From Halobacillus litoralis (lineage in GTDB: Bacteria; Bacillota; Bacilli; Bacillales; Halobacillaceae): 64,000 nucleotides of DNA. Every line of letters begins with the position of its first letter. Position 1 is the stretch's first letter. Both the position numbers and the translations under genes were made by a program. This document shows, in pieces, positions 1 to 10,604 of the stretch. The notes beneath the pieces are model-generated. The model saw only the letters and a list, made by a program, of their open reading frames with translations, was not told where the DNA came from and ran no database searches. Location: contig NZ_JAIVAJ010000010.1 in NCBI RefSeq assembly GCF_020171725.1, positions 150,127 through 214,126 of the forward strand, in the 5' to 3' direction.

Positions 1-1
1 A

Positions 2-364
2 GAAACGATGGTGCTCCAGGACTTTGATAGGAGTATCGACACGCTGAAGAAGTTGCGGGCAAAGGGAATTAAAGTCCATCTGGATGACTTCGGTGTGGGA
101 TTCTCTTCGCTCAGTTACTTAAGTCGACTACCTGTGGATGCGATAAAAATCGACCGTTCCTTCGTCAATCAAATTGATGCGGGAGAGAACGACGTAGCGA
201 TTGTCAGTGCGATTATCGCCATGGCTCAAAGTCTAGGGCTTCAGATCATCGCAGAAGGGGTCGAGCGGGAGGAACATATCCGTTACTTGAAGGAAAAAGG
301 ATGCCACGAATACCAGGGCTATTATTTCAGTCGTCCGAAACCGGCAGATTGCGTGAGCCTATAG
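2..364 (+). CDS. EAL-domain c-di-GMP phosphodiesterase, C-terminal fragment
   Basis: The reading frame is open to the left edge, so the gene begins upstream and only about 120 C-terminal residues are present. Visible are DDFGVGFSSLSYL, a variant of the EAL-domain DDFG(T/V)G metal-binding motif, then IKIDRSF, and IIAEGVE, the late conserved glutamate region. EAL domains hydrolyse cyclic di-GMP to pGpG. The EAL signature and any GGDEF, PAS or membrane part lie outside the window, so activity and partner domains cannot be judged. The conserved residues that are visible suggest an active rather than degenerate domain. The stop is followed directly by a NUDIX gene on the same strand. Confidence 0.85.
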   Translation, partial: ETMVLQDFDRSIDTLKKLRAKGIKVHLDDFGVGFSSLSYLSRLPVDAIKIDRSFVNQIDAGENDVAIVSAIIAMAQSLGLQIIAEGVEREEHIRYLKEKGCHEYQGYYFSRPKPADCVSL

Positions 365-404
365 CGTTTTGCATCTGTTATAGTGGTGAAAAAGGATGAT
401 GAAG

Positions 405-998
405 ATGAGGGAACAATTGACGATTTTTAATGATCAGCTTGAGCCGACCGGAACAAAAGAGAGAGAATGCGTACATAAAGATGGCGATTGGCACGAGACG
501 TTTCATTGCTGGCTGTATGGATGCGAGGGTGAAAGCGCCTACTTATATTTTCAAAAGAGAGCGGACTTCAAAAAGGAATTCCCCTCTCTTTTTGATATTA
601 CAGCTGCCGGACATATTGAAGCAGAAGAAAAAGTAATGGAAGCAGGATTAAGGGAGGTAGAGGAAGAAATCGGGCTTCGCCTTTCCCCATCCCAGCTTGA
701 ATATATCGGAGCTTATAAGGAAGAACTGGAAACAAACGAAGGAATGGACCGTGAAATATGCCGCATCTATGTAGGTGAGGTGGAGGATTCTGTGAAGCTC
801 GAAACGAGTGAAGAAGTGACGGATCTTGTCAAAGTGAAAGTCGAGGATCTTGAAAAGATTTTTGACGGTTCGATCACATACCAGTCCATTGTGACAGGGA
901 ATACAGGACAGATCGGGCATCAAGACATCGTACCTCACGAGAAGGGCTATTATGAGTTCGTCTTTCGACAGATTGCGGAAAAAGTCGAAAAACTTTGA
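405..998 (+). CDS. NUDIX hydrolase, IPP isomerase-like subfamily
   Basis: About 197 residues. The NUDIX box is clear around residues 68-90: GHIEAEEKVMEAGLREVEEE, then IGL, fitting GX5EX7REUXEEXGU. The start of the protein (EREC.HKDGDWHETFHCWLY) resembles the NUDIX proteins related to isopentenyl-diphosphate isomerase (YfcD-like), which often act on unknown nucleoside diphosphate substrates. Three in-frame ATGs lie at 396, 399 and 405. The AAAAGG ribosome site at 390-395 is correctly spaced only for 405, so that start was chosen. The stop overlaps the -35 of the next gene's promoter. Family assignment is secure; substrate is not. Confidence 0.88.
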   Translation: MREQLTIFNDQLEPTGTKERECVHKDGDWHETFHCWLYGCEGESAYLYFQKRADFKKEFPSLFDITAAGHIEAEEKVMEAGLREVEEEIGLRLSPSQLEYIGAYKEELETNEGMDREICRIYVGEVEDSVKLETSEEVTDLVKVKVEDLEKIFDGSITYQSIVTGNTGQIGHQDIVPHEKGYYEFVFRQIAEKVEKL

Positions 999-1024
999 CA
1001 AAATGGAGGCTCGCTCTATATAAT
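995..1024 (+). promoter_or_regulatory. sigma-A promoter of the trans-sulfuration gene
   Basis: TTGACA (995-1000) and TATAAT (1019-1024), both perfect consensus hexamers, are separated by 18 bases. The -35 overlaps the NUDIX stop codon. Transcription would start near 1031 and give a short leader of about 30 bases before the gene at 1063. Confidence 0.8.
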
Positions 1025-1062
1025 CATTCAACAAACAGACTAGCTGAGAAGGGGTAGAGAAT

Positions 1063-2205
1063 ATGAGTTCTTCATTTGAAACAAAAGTTGTGCATCAGAA
1101 ATTTGACCAGAAACAAGTCCAGAACAGTAAGAATACACCGATTTATCAGTCGACAGCCTTTACATTTAAAGATTTGGATCACCTCGAGAGTTATTATGAG
1201 GGGGATGTGCCCTACCTTTATTCAAGAGAGCGGAATCCGAATACGGATGAGCTGAGCGATGCGATTGCGACGCTTGAAGAAGCGGAAGCAGGGGTTGCGA
1301 CGTCGTCCGGAATGTCCGCCATTCTTGCGGGGATCTTAGCGACGGCATCACCAGGTGATCATATCGTAGCTGCGGATGATGTGTACGGCGGTACGCACAA
1401 GCTTCTGAACGCTGAACTGGATACGTTCGGGATTGAAGTCACGATGGTTTCGTTTGCTGATTTAGAACAAGTGAAGCAGGCGATCAAGGAAAATACGACG
1501 CTGCTTTATACCGAATCGGTATCCAATCCATTCCTTCGAGTAGAGGATTTAAGTGGACTTGTGGAACTAGCCTCTGAGCATGGTCTTTATACGATGGTGG
1601 ATAATACATTCGCCACGCCTTATCTGCTCCAGCCGGCGAAGGAAGGGATTGACCTCGTAGTACATAGTGCGACGAAGTATATCGGTGGGCATAGTGATGT
1701 CACATCCGGTGTCCTTGTAGGGAAACAGGAATTGATTACGAAAGCGACTCAGAAGGTCGTGACGTTAGGTGCCAACTTAAGTCCGTTTGAGGCATGGTTG
1801 ACTCAAAGAGGTTCTAAAACGCTCGGTCTTCGTATGAAGCAGCAGTCGCATAATGCAAAGGTGTTGGCAGAGGCGTTAGCTGCTAATGAGCACGTCCAAC
1901 AAGTCTATTATCCCAAACATGTCTCGGAGCGTGGGAACGGTGCGATCGTTACGATTGAGCTGGCAGAAACGGTTCAGGTCGAATCCTTCTTCCAATCACT
2001 CGGCTGGATTAAAATCGCTCCAACCCTTGCAGGAGTAGAGACGACCGTATCCTACCCGGTTCGAACATCCCACCGTGCTCTTTCGGATGAAGAGAGACAG
2101 CAGATCGGCATTAACGATTACGTAATCCGTTTATCGATCGGAATTGAGGAAGCATCCGATATCGTGAGCCAGTTCGAGCAGGCGATTCAAGCCTCAATAA
2201 AATAA
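1063..2205 (+). CDS. PLP-dependent trans-sulfuration enzyme (cystathionine lyase/synthase family)
   Basis: 380 residues, the usual length of the Cys/Met metabolism PLP family (MetB, MetC, MetI, YrhB). The Schiff-base lysine sits in HSATKYIGGHSD, preceded by [10 protein letters not shown], the conserved aspartate that contacts the PLP ring. SSGMSAILAG and YGGTHKLL are the phosphate-binding and substrate loop regions. It likely cleaves or forms cystathionine, or cleaves cysteine or homocysteine, in the cytoplasm. The family cannot be split into synthase and lyase by eye. The segment YSRERNPN replaces the common YSR.GNPT, a small divergence. The start follows AGAAGGGG. No S-box precedes it, unlike the homologue at 2493. 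Confidence 0.85.
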   Translation: MSSSFETKVVHQKFDQKQVQNSKNTPIYQSTAFTFKDLDHLESYYEGDVPYLYSRERNPNTDELSDAIATLEEAEAGVATSSGMSAILAGILATASPGDHIVAADDVYGGTHKLLNAELDTFGIEVTMVSFADLEQVKQAIKENTTLLYTESVSNPFLRVEDLSGLVELASEHGLYTMVDNTFATPYLLQPAKEGIDLVVHSATKYIGGHSDVTSGVLVGKQELITKATQKVVTLGANLSPFEAWLTQRGSKTLGLRMKQQSHNAKVLAEALAANEHVQQVYYPKHVSERGNGAIVTIELAETVQVESFFQSLGWIKIAPTLAGVETTVSYPVRTSHRALSDEERQQIGINDYVIRLSIGIEEASDIVSQFEQAIQASIK

Positions 2206-2219
2206 TATTCTAAATATTG

Positions 2220-2248
2220 TTGACATTCAGATTTATTGATTATATAAT
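2220..2248 (+). promoter_or_regulatory. sigma-A promoter of the S-box operon
   Basis: TTGACA at 2220-2225 and TATAAT at 2243-2248 with the optimal 17-base spacer. Transcription would begin about 20 bases before the SAM aptamer. Confidence 0.85.
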
Positions 2249-2275
2249 TCTCAACATAGTTAATTTAATAAGGAT

Positions 2276-2386
2276 CTCTTATCAAGAGCGGCAGAGGGAA
2301 TAGGCCCTGCGAAGCCCGGCAACCTTCAAACATCGGTTTGAAAAGGTGCTAAATCCTACAGATTTTAAAAATCTGGAAGATAAGAG
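2276..2386 (+). promoter_or_regulatory. SAM-I (S-box) riboswitch aptamer
   Basis: The P1 helix is formed by CTCTTATC (2276-2283) and GATAAGAG (2379-2386). Between them lie the S-box core elements: AGAGCGGCAGAGGGA, GGCCCTGCGAAGCCCGGCAACC, split here only by its own helix, and AAAAGGTGCTAAATCC. These are diagnostic of SAM-I. SAM binding stabilises P1 and so frees the downstream terminator. When SAM is low, TAAGAGG can instead pair with CCTCTT of the terminator. The switch controls the operon that begins at 2493. Confidence 0.96.
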
Positions 2387-2405
2387 GAGAATCGGCTTAT
2401 AACAG

Positions 2406-2437
2406 CCCCTCTTCTTATCTAAGAAGAGGGGTTTTTT
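2406..2437 (+). terminator. S-box riboswitch terminator
   Basis: CCCCTCTTCTTA pairs with TAAGAAGAGGGG and is followed by TTTTTT. It lies 55 bases before the metY-like start codon and is the expression platform of the S-box. Confidence 0.92.
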
Positions 2438-2477
2438 GGTTTTCTAAGAAAAATGGCGCTTGCGCCTTGAAATTTAA

Positions 2478-4280
<1,803 letters not shown>

Positions 4281-4297
4281 GAGTGGAGGGATACAAA

Positions 4298-5281
4298 GTG
4301 AAAAAACAATGGTGGCTGCTGGCATCCGTATTGTTGATCGGGACTTTTCTTGCAGGCTGCTCAGGCAGTGCAGAAGGCGAAGAGCAACCCGATAAGGTAA
4401 CGCTTGATTACGCGTACTATTCTCCGACGAGTCTTGTGCTGAAGGAGAAGGGCTGGGCTGAGGAAGCATTCGAGGAACAGGGGATCGAAGTTGAATTCGT
4501 CTTGAGTCAAGGGAGCAACAAGGCGCTTGAATTCTTAAATTCGAGCAGTGTGGACTTCGGTTCAACGGCTGGTGCGGCTGCGCTGATGGCGAAAGCGAAT
4601 CAGGCACCGATCGAGTCTGTCTATCTCTACTCCAAGCCGGAGTGGACAGCACTCGTGACGAATGCTGATTCTGGTATTTCATCCGTCGAAGATTTAAAAG
4701 GGAAGAAAGTAGCCGCCACTTTAGGAACGGACCCTTATATCTTCTTAGTCCGTGCATTGAAAGATCACGGATTGTCTTCTAAAGATATCGAGCTCGTCAA
4801 CTTGCAGCACGCAGACGGGGGTTCTGCCTTAACCTCAGGCAACGTGGATGCCTGGGCTGGACTTGATCCGCATATGGCTCGTCTTGAACTTGAATCTGAT
4901 GCCAATCTATTTTATAGAAAGCCTGATTTCAATACGTACGGAACGTTAAATGTCCGTTCGGATTACGCAGAGAATCATCCTGAGATCGTGAAGACGGTCA
5001 TTGAAGTGTATGAGAAAGCTAGAAAATGGACGATCGAGAACCCGGAAGAGGCGGCTCAAATTCTTGCAGATGAAGCAAACCTTGATTTAGAAGTAGCGAA
5101 ACAAAGCCTGGAGCGTAATGACTTCTCGAACCCTATTCCTGATGAGTCGTTGAAGAAGACAATCAAAGGGGCAGGGAAAGTGTTGCAGGCTGAAGAGATT
5201 ATCGATCCTGATGTGAACATTGATGAATTGACTGAGGAACTGGTACAGCCAGGCTTAGCAGAAGAAGTGATTAATCCATAA
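4298..5281 (+). CDS. ABC transporter substrate-binding lipoprotein, sulfonate/SsuA-like
   Basis: 327 residues from the GTG at 4298, which is well spaced from GTGGAGGG at 4283-4290; an in-frame upstream GTG would lie inside that ribosome site. A lipoprotein signal ends in the lipobox LAGC about 20 residues in. The mature protein has the SsuA/TauA/ThiY fold pattern: YYSPTSLVLKEKGWAEEAF, SQGSNKALEFLNSSSVDFGS, and GKKVAATLGTDPYIFLVRAL. It should sit on the outer face of the membrane and deliver a small sulfur-containing or similar anion to the permease at 5299. The substrate is not known. S-box control suggests a methionine precursor or organosulfur compound. Confidence 0.85.
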   Translation: MKKQWWLLASVLLIGTFLAGCSGSAEGEEQPDKVTLDYAYYSPTSLVLKEKGWAEEAFEEQGIEVEFVLSQGSNKALEFLNSSSVDFGSTAGAAALMAKANQAPIESVYLYSKPEWTALVTNADSGISSVEDLKGKKVAATLGTDPYIFLVRALKDHGLSSKDIELVNLQHADGGSALTSGNVDAWAGLDPHMARLELESDANLFYRKPDFNTYGTLNVRSDYAENHPEIVKTVIEVYEKARKWTIENPEEAAQILADEANLDLEVAKQSLERNDFSNPIPDESLKKTIKGAGKVLQAEEIIDPDVNIDELTEELVQPGLAEEVINP

Positions 5282-5298
5282 GAAGGGAGTCGTAATCG

Positions 5299-6141
5299 AT
5301 GTCGAGTCAAACAGAAGCTGCCGTCTCTCCTTCCGTAAAACAATCAGATAAAGACAAACGTGTGCGTCTGCCTTTTGTCAGAAACAAAGCGTTACTTGGA
5401 AGTGTCATTCCCGTCCTTCTCATTGTGATCTGGGAGCTGGCTTCACGTCTTGGGTGGGTGGCTCCCCACCTTCTTCCGGCACCGACGACCGTGCTCGGTG
5501 AAGTGGTCAGCATGGCTCAATCCGGTGAGCTTTGGGGGCATGTCGGCATCACGCTTTATCGTGTTGCAGCAGGCTTTGCTTTCGGAGCAGCCGCTGCCGT
5601 TGTGTTAGGTGCGGCAACAGGATACAGCAAAATCGCTAATTACCTATTGGATCCCATGCTCCAGGCATTGCGGGCCATTCCTTCTCTGGCGTGGGTACCG
5701 TTGTTCATTTTGTGGATCGGGATCGGAGAAGCATCCAAGATTACGTTGGTTGCAGTCGGCGTATTCTTCCCTGTTTATTTGAATCTGACGTCCGGCATTC
5801 ATGGTGTCGACCGGAAGCTGATTGAAGTCGGACGCATGTATCATTTTTCCACCCTGCAATTGATCAGACGAATCATACTCCCTGCGGCTCTGCCTTCTTT
5901 CTTAGTCGGAATCCGTAGTGGACTGAGCCTCGGGTGGATGTTTGTTGTGGCAGCGGAACTGCTTGGGGCGAGTCAGGGACTTGGTTATTTAATGGTCTTC
6001 GGGCAAAATACATCGGCTCCGGAGCTTGTCGTCGCAAGTATTCTTCTGTTCGCGATCTTCGGTAAGCTGACGGATGAACTGTTGAAGCGTCTTCAGCAAC
6101 GTGCGCTTCGCTGGCAGGACAGTATGGAAAATGCTTCATAA
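5299..6141 (+). CDS. ABC transporter permease, SsuC-like
   Basis: 280 residues with about six membrane segments. The SsuC/TauC family pattern is clear: LLPAPTTVLGEV after the first helix, LRAIPSLAWVPLFILWIG, and the EAA-type coupling loop near residue 175 (LIEVGRMYHFSTLQLIRRI, then LPAALPSFLVGIRSG). A charged cytoplasmic N-terminus precedes the first helix. It lies 17 bases after the binding-protein gene and 15 before the ATPase gene, so the three form one import complex under the S-box. Confidence 0.88.
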   Translation: MSSQTEAAVSPSVKQSDKDKRVRLPFVRNKALLGSVIPVLLIVIWELASRLGWVAPHLLPAPTTVLGEVVSMAQSGELWGHVGITLYRVAAGFAFGAAAAVVLGAATGYSKIANYLLDPMLQALRAIPSLAWVPLFILWIGIGEASKITLVAVGVFFPVYLNLTSGIHGVDRKLIEVGRMYHFSTLQLIRRIILPAALPSFLVGIRSGLSLGWMFVVAAELLGASQGLGYLMVFGQNTSAPELVVASILLFAIFGKLTDELLKRLQQRALRWQDSMENAS

Positions 6142-6156
6142 GAAAGGGGTATCAAC

Positions 6157-6870
6157 ATGTTAACAGTCCATCGCGTATCCCGACTTTTCCAAGAGGGAAA
6201 AGCAGGTTTTCATCATATAGACATGCAGTTAACGAAAGGGGAAGTCGTAGGGGTGCTCGGGACGAGTGGCTGTGGGAAAAGTACGCTGCTTCGTGTTCTT
6301 TCGGGTCTTGACCCTCAATACGAGGGAACGGTAACAACCGATGCTGTTCACCAGGAAGAGGCTTTCGGAATGATGTTCCAGGAACCGAGGCTCATGCCGT
6401 GGCTGAACGTCATCGATAATATTACGTTCGGCACGAAAAAGCGTACAAAGCAGAAAGAGGCGGAAGCTTTACTGAAAACGGTTGGTCTGAATGGGTTCGA
6501 GCATCACTATCCGAAAGACTTATCCGGAGGGATGGCCCAGCGAGCAGCGATTGCGCGGTCTCTTCTCCATCAGCCGGAAATCTTATTGCTGGATGAGCCG
6601 TTCAGTGCATTGGATGCTTTTACGAAAATGCAGCTGCAGGATCTCTTGCTTTCGATTTGGGAGCGTCATGAGACGACGACTCTTCTCGTAACCCACGATA
6701 TTGATGAAGCGCTCTACTTGTGCGACCGGATCGTCATTATGAGGGGGCAGCCTGGGCGGGTTGAATCGGAGATTACGATTGAGCAGCCGAAGCCGAGGAA
6801 ACGAGGGGACGCATACTTAGCAGGACTGAAAGAACAAATTTTACAAGAGTTGGACTTTACGAAAGTGTAA
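6157..6870 (+). CDS. ABC transporter ATP-binding protein, SsuB-like
   Basis: 237 residues. Walker A is GTSGCGKST, the signature is LSGGMAQRAAIARSLL, and Walker B is ILLLDEPFSALDAFT, with the H-loop THDIDEALYL. The size and the FQEPRLMPWLNV Q-loop fit the nitrate/sulfonate/taurine importer ATPases. It energises the permease encoded just upstream. The RBS is AGAAAGGGG. Confidence 0.9.
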   Translation: MLTVHRVSRLFQEGKAGFHHIDMQLTKGEVVGVLGTSGCGKSTLLRVLSGLDPQYEGTVTTDAVHQEEAFGMMFQEPRLMPWLNVIDNITFGTKKRTKQKEAEALLKTVGLNGFEHHYPKDLSGGMAQRAAIARSLLHQPEILLLDEPFSALDAFTKMQLQDLLLSIWERHETTTLLVTHDIDEALYLCDRIVIMRGQPGRVESEITIEQPKPRKRGDAYLAGLKEQILQELDFTKV

Positions 6871-6883
6871 GGAGGCGAACGAA

Positions 6884-8560
6884 ATGACAGAGACGATTCT
6901 TCAAGCTCACCCATCTGCCTCGAATTTGGCGAAGGAATATACGGAAGGACAGTCCTTTGATTGGAAGAGTGTTGAGCAGGTGTTTACCTGGAGTGAGACG
7001 AGCCGTGTGAATATGGCGTATGAATGTGTGGATCGCCATGTTGAGGCAGGGAAAGGGAGTCACCAAGCGCTCCATTATATAGGAGACGAGGGAGCGATCA
7101 CTTATACGTATCAAGAGCTGCAGGACGAAATCGGCCGCTGGTCGAATGTGTTGAGGCAGCACGGGGTGAAGAAAGGCGACTTTGTCTTTGTCTTTCTGCC
7201 GAAGCACCCGCTTGGATATGTGGCGATGCTTGCAGCGATTCGAATGGGTGCCGTGGTCGGGCCTCTATTTGAAGCTTTTATGGAGGAAGCGGTCCGGGAC
7301 CGAATCAATGATTGCGAAGGTGAGTTCTTAATTACGAATCAATCGTTTATGGACCGGGTCGATACGGCTCATATTCCAAGTTTGAGGAAGATTTTTTTAA
7401 CAGATGAAAAGGTGGAGTCAGGTGAGATTTCGATTGTGAGCGAGGCTCAGGAAGCAAGCCCGGAAGCTGATGTCACATGGGTGGAGCTGGATGACGGATT
7501 GAACATTCACTACACAAGTGGATCGACCGGAAAGCCGAAAGGGGTCATTCATGCGCATCGTGCGATGATTCAGCAGTATCAAACTGGCAGATGGGTGCTC
7601 GACTTGAAGGAAGACGATGTCTATTGGTGCACAGCGCATCCGGGATGGGTGACGGGAACAGTATATGGGGTCTTTGCACCTCTACTAAATGGTGTCACTA
7701 TTGTAATCCATGGAGGTCGTTTTTCTGCAGAGGCGTGGTATGAAGTCATTGAACAAACGAAGGTGACGGTATGGTATTCCGCTCCAACCGCCTTTCGTAT
7801 GCTGCAGGCGGCTGGTGAATCTGTCCAGTCGCCGTATGACCTTTCCTCGTTGCGCCATATCTTAAGCGTCGGTGAGCCTCTCAACCCTGAGGTGATTCAC
7901 TGGGGGTATCGCACCATCGGACTCCGCATTCACGATACGTGGTGGATGACCGAAACAGGAGCTCAGCTGATTGCCAATGTTCCGACCCGTGTGGTGAAGC
8001 CCGGCTCTATGGGACGTCCGATTCCCGGGATTCAGGCGGCTGTTTTAGATGATGAAGGAAGTGAACTGCCACCCGGAGAAACGGGTCACCTGGCCATTCG
8101 GACATCATGGCCTTCCATTATGAAAGAGATTTGGAAGAATGAAGAGAAGTATTTATCCTATTTCCCGTACGGTGATGGATGGTATATAGCTGGGGACCTG
8201 GCATATATCGATGAAGACGGGTATGTCTTTTTCCAAGGGCGCAGCGATGACATGATCAATTCTTCTGGAGAACGGATCGGTCCATTTGAAGTCGAGAGTA
8301 AGCTGATTGAACATGAAGCGGTCAAAGAAGCCGGCGTCATCGGAAAGCCTGACGCGGTCCGAGGGGAAATCGTCAAAGCCTTCATCGCATTGAACGACGG
8401 CTACCCAGAGACGCCTGAGCTTCTAGAGGATATCCGTCTTTTTGTCAGAGGAAAACTGGCAGCTCACGCAGCGCCTCGTGAGATCGAAGTGATCGACGAG
8501 CTTCCGAAAACACAAATCAGTGGAAAAGTCTTAAGAAGAGAGTTGAAGAAGCGGGAATGA
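6884..8560 (+). CDS. AMP-forming acyl-CoA synthetase (MbcS/YtcI-like)
   Basis: 558 residues of the ANL adenylate-forming family. The P-loop is YTSGSTGKPKGVIHAHRAM, the A5 motif is DTWWMTETG, A8 is GDLAYIDEDGYVFFQGRSDD, and the catalytic lysine lies in KTQISGKVLRREL. Overall it resembles acetate/medium or branched-chain acyl-CoA ligases such as Bacillus YtcI and staphylococcal MbcS. It would activate a carboxylic acid with ATP and CoA in the cytoplasm. It is the last gene of the S-box operon (14 bases after the ATPase, RBS AAGGAGG). A CoA ligase co-regulated with a CoA-binding MetY fusion is suggestive, but the acid is unknown. Confidence 0.87.
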   Translation: MTETILQAHPSASNLAKEYTEGQSFDWKSVEQVFTWSETSRVNMAYECVDRHVEAGKGSHQALHYIGDEGAITYTYQELQDEIGRWSNVLRQHGVKKGDFVFVFLPKHPLGYVAMLAAIRMGAVVGPLFEAFMEEAVRDRINDCEGEFLITNQSFMDRVDTAHIPSLRKIFLTDEKVESGEISIVSEAQEASPEADVTWVELDDGLNIHYTSGSTGKPKGVIHAHRAMIQQYQTGRWVLDLKEDDVYWCTAHPGWVTGTVYGVFAPLLNGVTIVIHGGRFSAEAWYEVIEQTKVTVWYSAPTAFRMLQAAGESVQSPYDLSSLRHILSVGEPLNPEVIHWGYRTIGLRIHDTWWMTETGAQLIANVPTRVVKPGSMGRPIPGIQAAVLDDEGSELPPGETGHLAIRTSWPSIMKEIWKNEEKYLSYFPYGDGWYIAGDLAYIDEDGYVFFQGRSDDMINSSGERIGPFEVESKLIEHEAVKEAGVIGKPDAVRGEIVKAFIALNDGYPETPELLEDIRLFVRGKLAAHAAPREIEVIDELPKTQISGKVLRRELKKRE

Positions 8561-8588
8561 CTTTCATCGTGCTCTCCTGACAAACCGA

Positions 8589-8619
8589 GCATCTTACCTA
8601 TCGTGGTAAGGTGCTTTTT
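8589..8619 (+). terminator. Terminator of the S-box operon
   Basis: GCATCTTACC pairs with GGTAAGGTGC, with one G-T pair and a six-base loop, followed by TTTTT. It lies about 30 bases after the acyl-CoA synthetase stop. Confidence 0.88.
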
Positions 8620-8684
8620 GTAATTGGTAGAAAGTCCTCTTTCATTTCTTGCAAAAAATATTCATTTTCTGTTGGACTTTAATG

Positions 8685-8898
8685 TGCTATAATTCTAAAA
8701 TGGCGCGATAAACACTCTGTACAATTATTAGTATTTTCTCACAATTAAGCCCATCGAAATGTATTCCATGCCCTAGCTCCATCCAGGAGCAAACTCAGAA
8801 TCTAACACAATTTCATAAGCTTTTTTTGACTTTTCGGGTAAAAATTTATCAAGAAAACGAAAAGAAAGCGTTATCCCATACATCAGGAGGTTATGACT
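8685..8898 (+). promoter_or_regulatory. Extended -10 promoter and long leader of the symporter gene
   Basis: TGCTATAAT at 8685-8693 is an extended -10 without a convincing -35. The leader of about 200 bases contains a small hairpin (GCTCC/GGAGC, 8776-8790) but no riboswitch I recognise. It ends in CAGGAGG (8884-8890), which selects the ATG at 8899. The 330-base gap after the acyl-CoA synthetase holds no gene that I can support. Confidence 0.5.
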
Positions 8899-10140
8899 AT
8901 GAAACTAACAGGAAAAATACTCCTTGGTTTGTTGTTGGGTGCGGTTGTCGGAATTGCCCTCCATACTTTTGCACCACAATGGTTTACCACATTAGATACC
9001 TATATTTTCGGTCCTCTTGGAACCATCTTCTTAAACCTTATTAAGATGCTTGTCGTTCCAATCGTTTTCTTCTCTATTACATTAGGAACCGCTTCGCTTG
9101 GCGATCCTAAGAAACTAGGGCGCATCGGTGGGAAAACAATCGGGTTTTTCTTAGTGACGACTACAATCGCGATTACGATTGCGATTTCATTAGCGTTTAT
9201 CATTCAGCCAGGTAACATTGACATCGATACGACAGGAGCGGAGTACGAAGCTCAGGAAGCTCCGACGGTCGTTGAGACGTTCACAAGCATTATCCCGACT
9301 AATCCGATTCAGGCGATGGTCGAAGGAAATATGCTTCAAATCATCTTCTTCTCTGTTTTTGTCGGCTTCGCCTTAGCGATGCTTGGCAAGAAGGCGGAGA
9401 ATGTTACGAAAGTCATCGAACAAGGAAACGACATTATGATGTACTTAGTGAATCTCATTATGAAATTCGCTCCGTACGGTGCCTTCGGTCTCCTTGCATC
9501 AGCGGTAGGTGAGCTCGGCTTGGATGGTATGCGGGCGATGCTTATGTACATGGTCGTTGTCGTGCTTGGACTTGTCCTTCACGCGGTCATCACGTACGGA
9601 TCAGCCGTGAAATTCCTTGGTAACATGAATCCGATAGAGTTCTTTAAAAAGTTCTTCCCTGCTATGACGGTCGGATTCAGTACGTCAAGCAGCAGCTCGA
9701 CGCTGCCTATTTCGATGAAAACCGCGCAGGAGAAATTGAATGTACCGAAGCCGATCAGCAGCTTCGTTCAGCCTTTGGGCGCCACGATCAACATGGACGG
9801 AACCGCCATCATGCAAGGTGTTGCGACCGTCTTTATCGCGCAGGTGTACAATGTTGATTTAACGTTCTCGGCGATTATCATGGTGATCCTGACGGCGGTT
9901 CTCGCCAGTATCGGTACAGCAGGCGTGCCGGGTGTCGGCCTGATCATGCTTGCGATGGTATTGACTCAAGTGAACCTGCCTGTAGAAGGAATCGCGCTGA
10001 TCATCGGAATCGACCGTATTCTCGATATGACACGTACAGCTCTGAACATCACAGGTGATGCGGCTTGTGCGGTTGTTGTATCTGAAACGGAGAAAAAACA
10101 TGAGGATTCACAATTAACAGAAGAGCGCATGGAAGCTTAA
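8899..10140 (+). CDS. Na+/H+-coupled dicarboxylate/glutamate symporter (DAACS family)
   Basis: 413 residues from ATG 8899, chosen over ATG 8893 because CAGGAGG ends at 8890. The family's serine-rich re-entrant loop is present as GFSTSSSSSTLPIS, followed by the NMDGTAIMQGVATVFIAQ motif and the ion and substrate site RTALNITGDAACAVVV near the C-terminus. About eight membrane helices are expected, in the plasma membrane. Members (GltT, GltP, DctP) import glutamate, aspartate or C4-dicarboxylates with sodium or protons. Monocistronic, with its own terminator. Substrate cannot be settled by eye. Confidence 0.92.
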   Translation: MKLTGKILLGLLLGAVVGIALHTFAPQWFTTLDTYIFGPLGTIFLNLIKMLVVPIVFFSITLGTASLGDPKKLGRIGGKTIGFFLVTTTIAITIAISLAFIIQPGNIDIDTTGAEYEAQEAPTVVETFTSIIPTNPIQAMVEGNMLQIIFFSVFVGFALAMLGKKAENVTKVIEQGNDIMMYLVNLIMKFAPYGAFGLLASAVGELGLDGMRAMLMYMVVVVLGLVLHAVITYGSAVKFLGNMNPIEFFKKFFPAMTVGFSTSSSSSTLPISMKTAQEKLNVPKPISSFVQPLGATINMDGTAIMQGVATVFIAQVYNVDLTFSAIIMVILTAVLASIGTAGVPGVGLIMLAMVLTQVNLPVEGIALIIGIDRILDMTRTALNITGDAACAVVVSETEKKHEDSQLTEERMEA

Positions 10141-10145
10141 TCGAA

Positions 10146-10180
10146 TGACCACTCCTTATCGGGGTGGTCATTTTTGTTTT
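10146..10180 (+). terminator. Terminator of the symporter gene
   Basis: TGACCACTCC pairs with GGGGTGGTCA (one G-T pair) and is followed by TTTTTGTTTT. Confidence 0.9.
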
Positions 10181-10204
10181 TCTCTATTCCGCATAAAGGC
10201 GGGG

Positions 10205-10464
10205 ATTTTTATCGGACAGTCGATGTGTGGATGGGGCGGTCCCGGTCCGATAACTTCTTTATTGGGACAGCCGGCACACCATTCGGTCGACTCCTAGTCT
10301 CATAAACCTTTTTATGGGACAACCGGTATATCAACCCATCGATTCACAGTCCTGTATCTCTCTTAATGGGACAACCTGAACACCAATTGGTAGACTCTTA
10401 GTCCCTTATCTCGTTTTATGGGACATCCGATAGATCGATGGATAGATTCCTAGTCCCATAACTC
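10205..10464. repeat. Five tandem 52-bp palindromic repeats
   Basis: A motif like TTATGGGAC recurs with its GGGAC-equivalent at 10213, 10264, 10316, 10368 and 10420, spaced 51, 52, 52 and 52 bases. A complementary AGTCCCATAA-like motif recurs at about 10245, 10297, 10349, 10401 and 10453, again every 52 bases. So each unit is an inverted repeat with a variable centre of about 28 bases. The spacers between units can also fold (GTCCCATAA against TTATGGGAC). The copies are diverged in their centres but keep the arms. No ORF crosses the array. The remaining bases up to 10604 show nothing else clear. Confidence 0.85.
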
Positions 10465-10604
10465 GCTTGCGTGAGATACACTTTGCGTCAAGCGGCCGTT
10501 TTCTTAAGGAGTGAATTAGCTTGCGTTGAAGGGGGTGTCTCATAGAGTCTATGTGTAAACGAAGGAGCTCCGGGGTATATTGACAGAAAAGGAAGGCGGA
10601 AGGG

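Noticed and set aside
10205..10464. CRISPR array
   Set aside because: Units are diverged palindromes of 52 bases with variable centres rather than identical short repeats with spacers, and no cas gene is seen.
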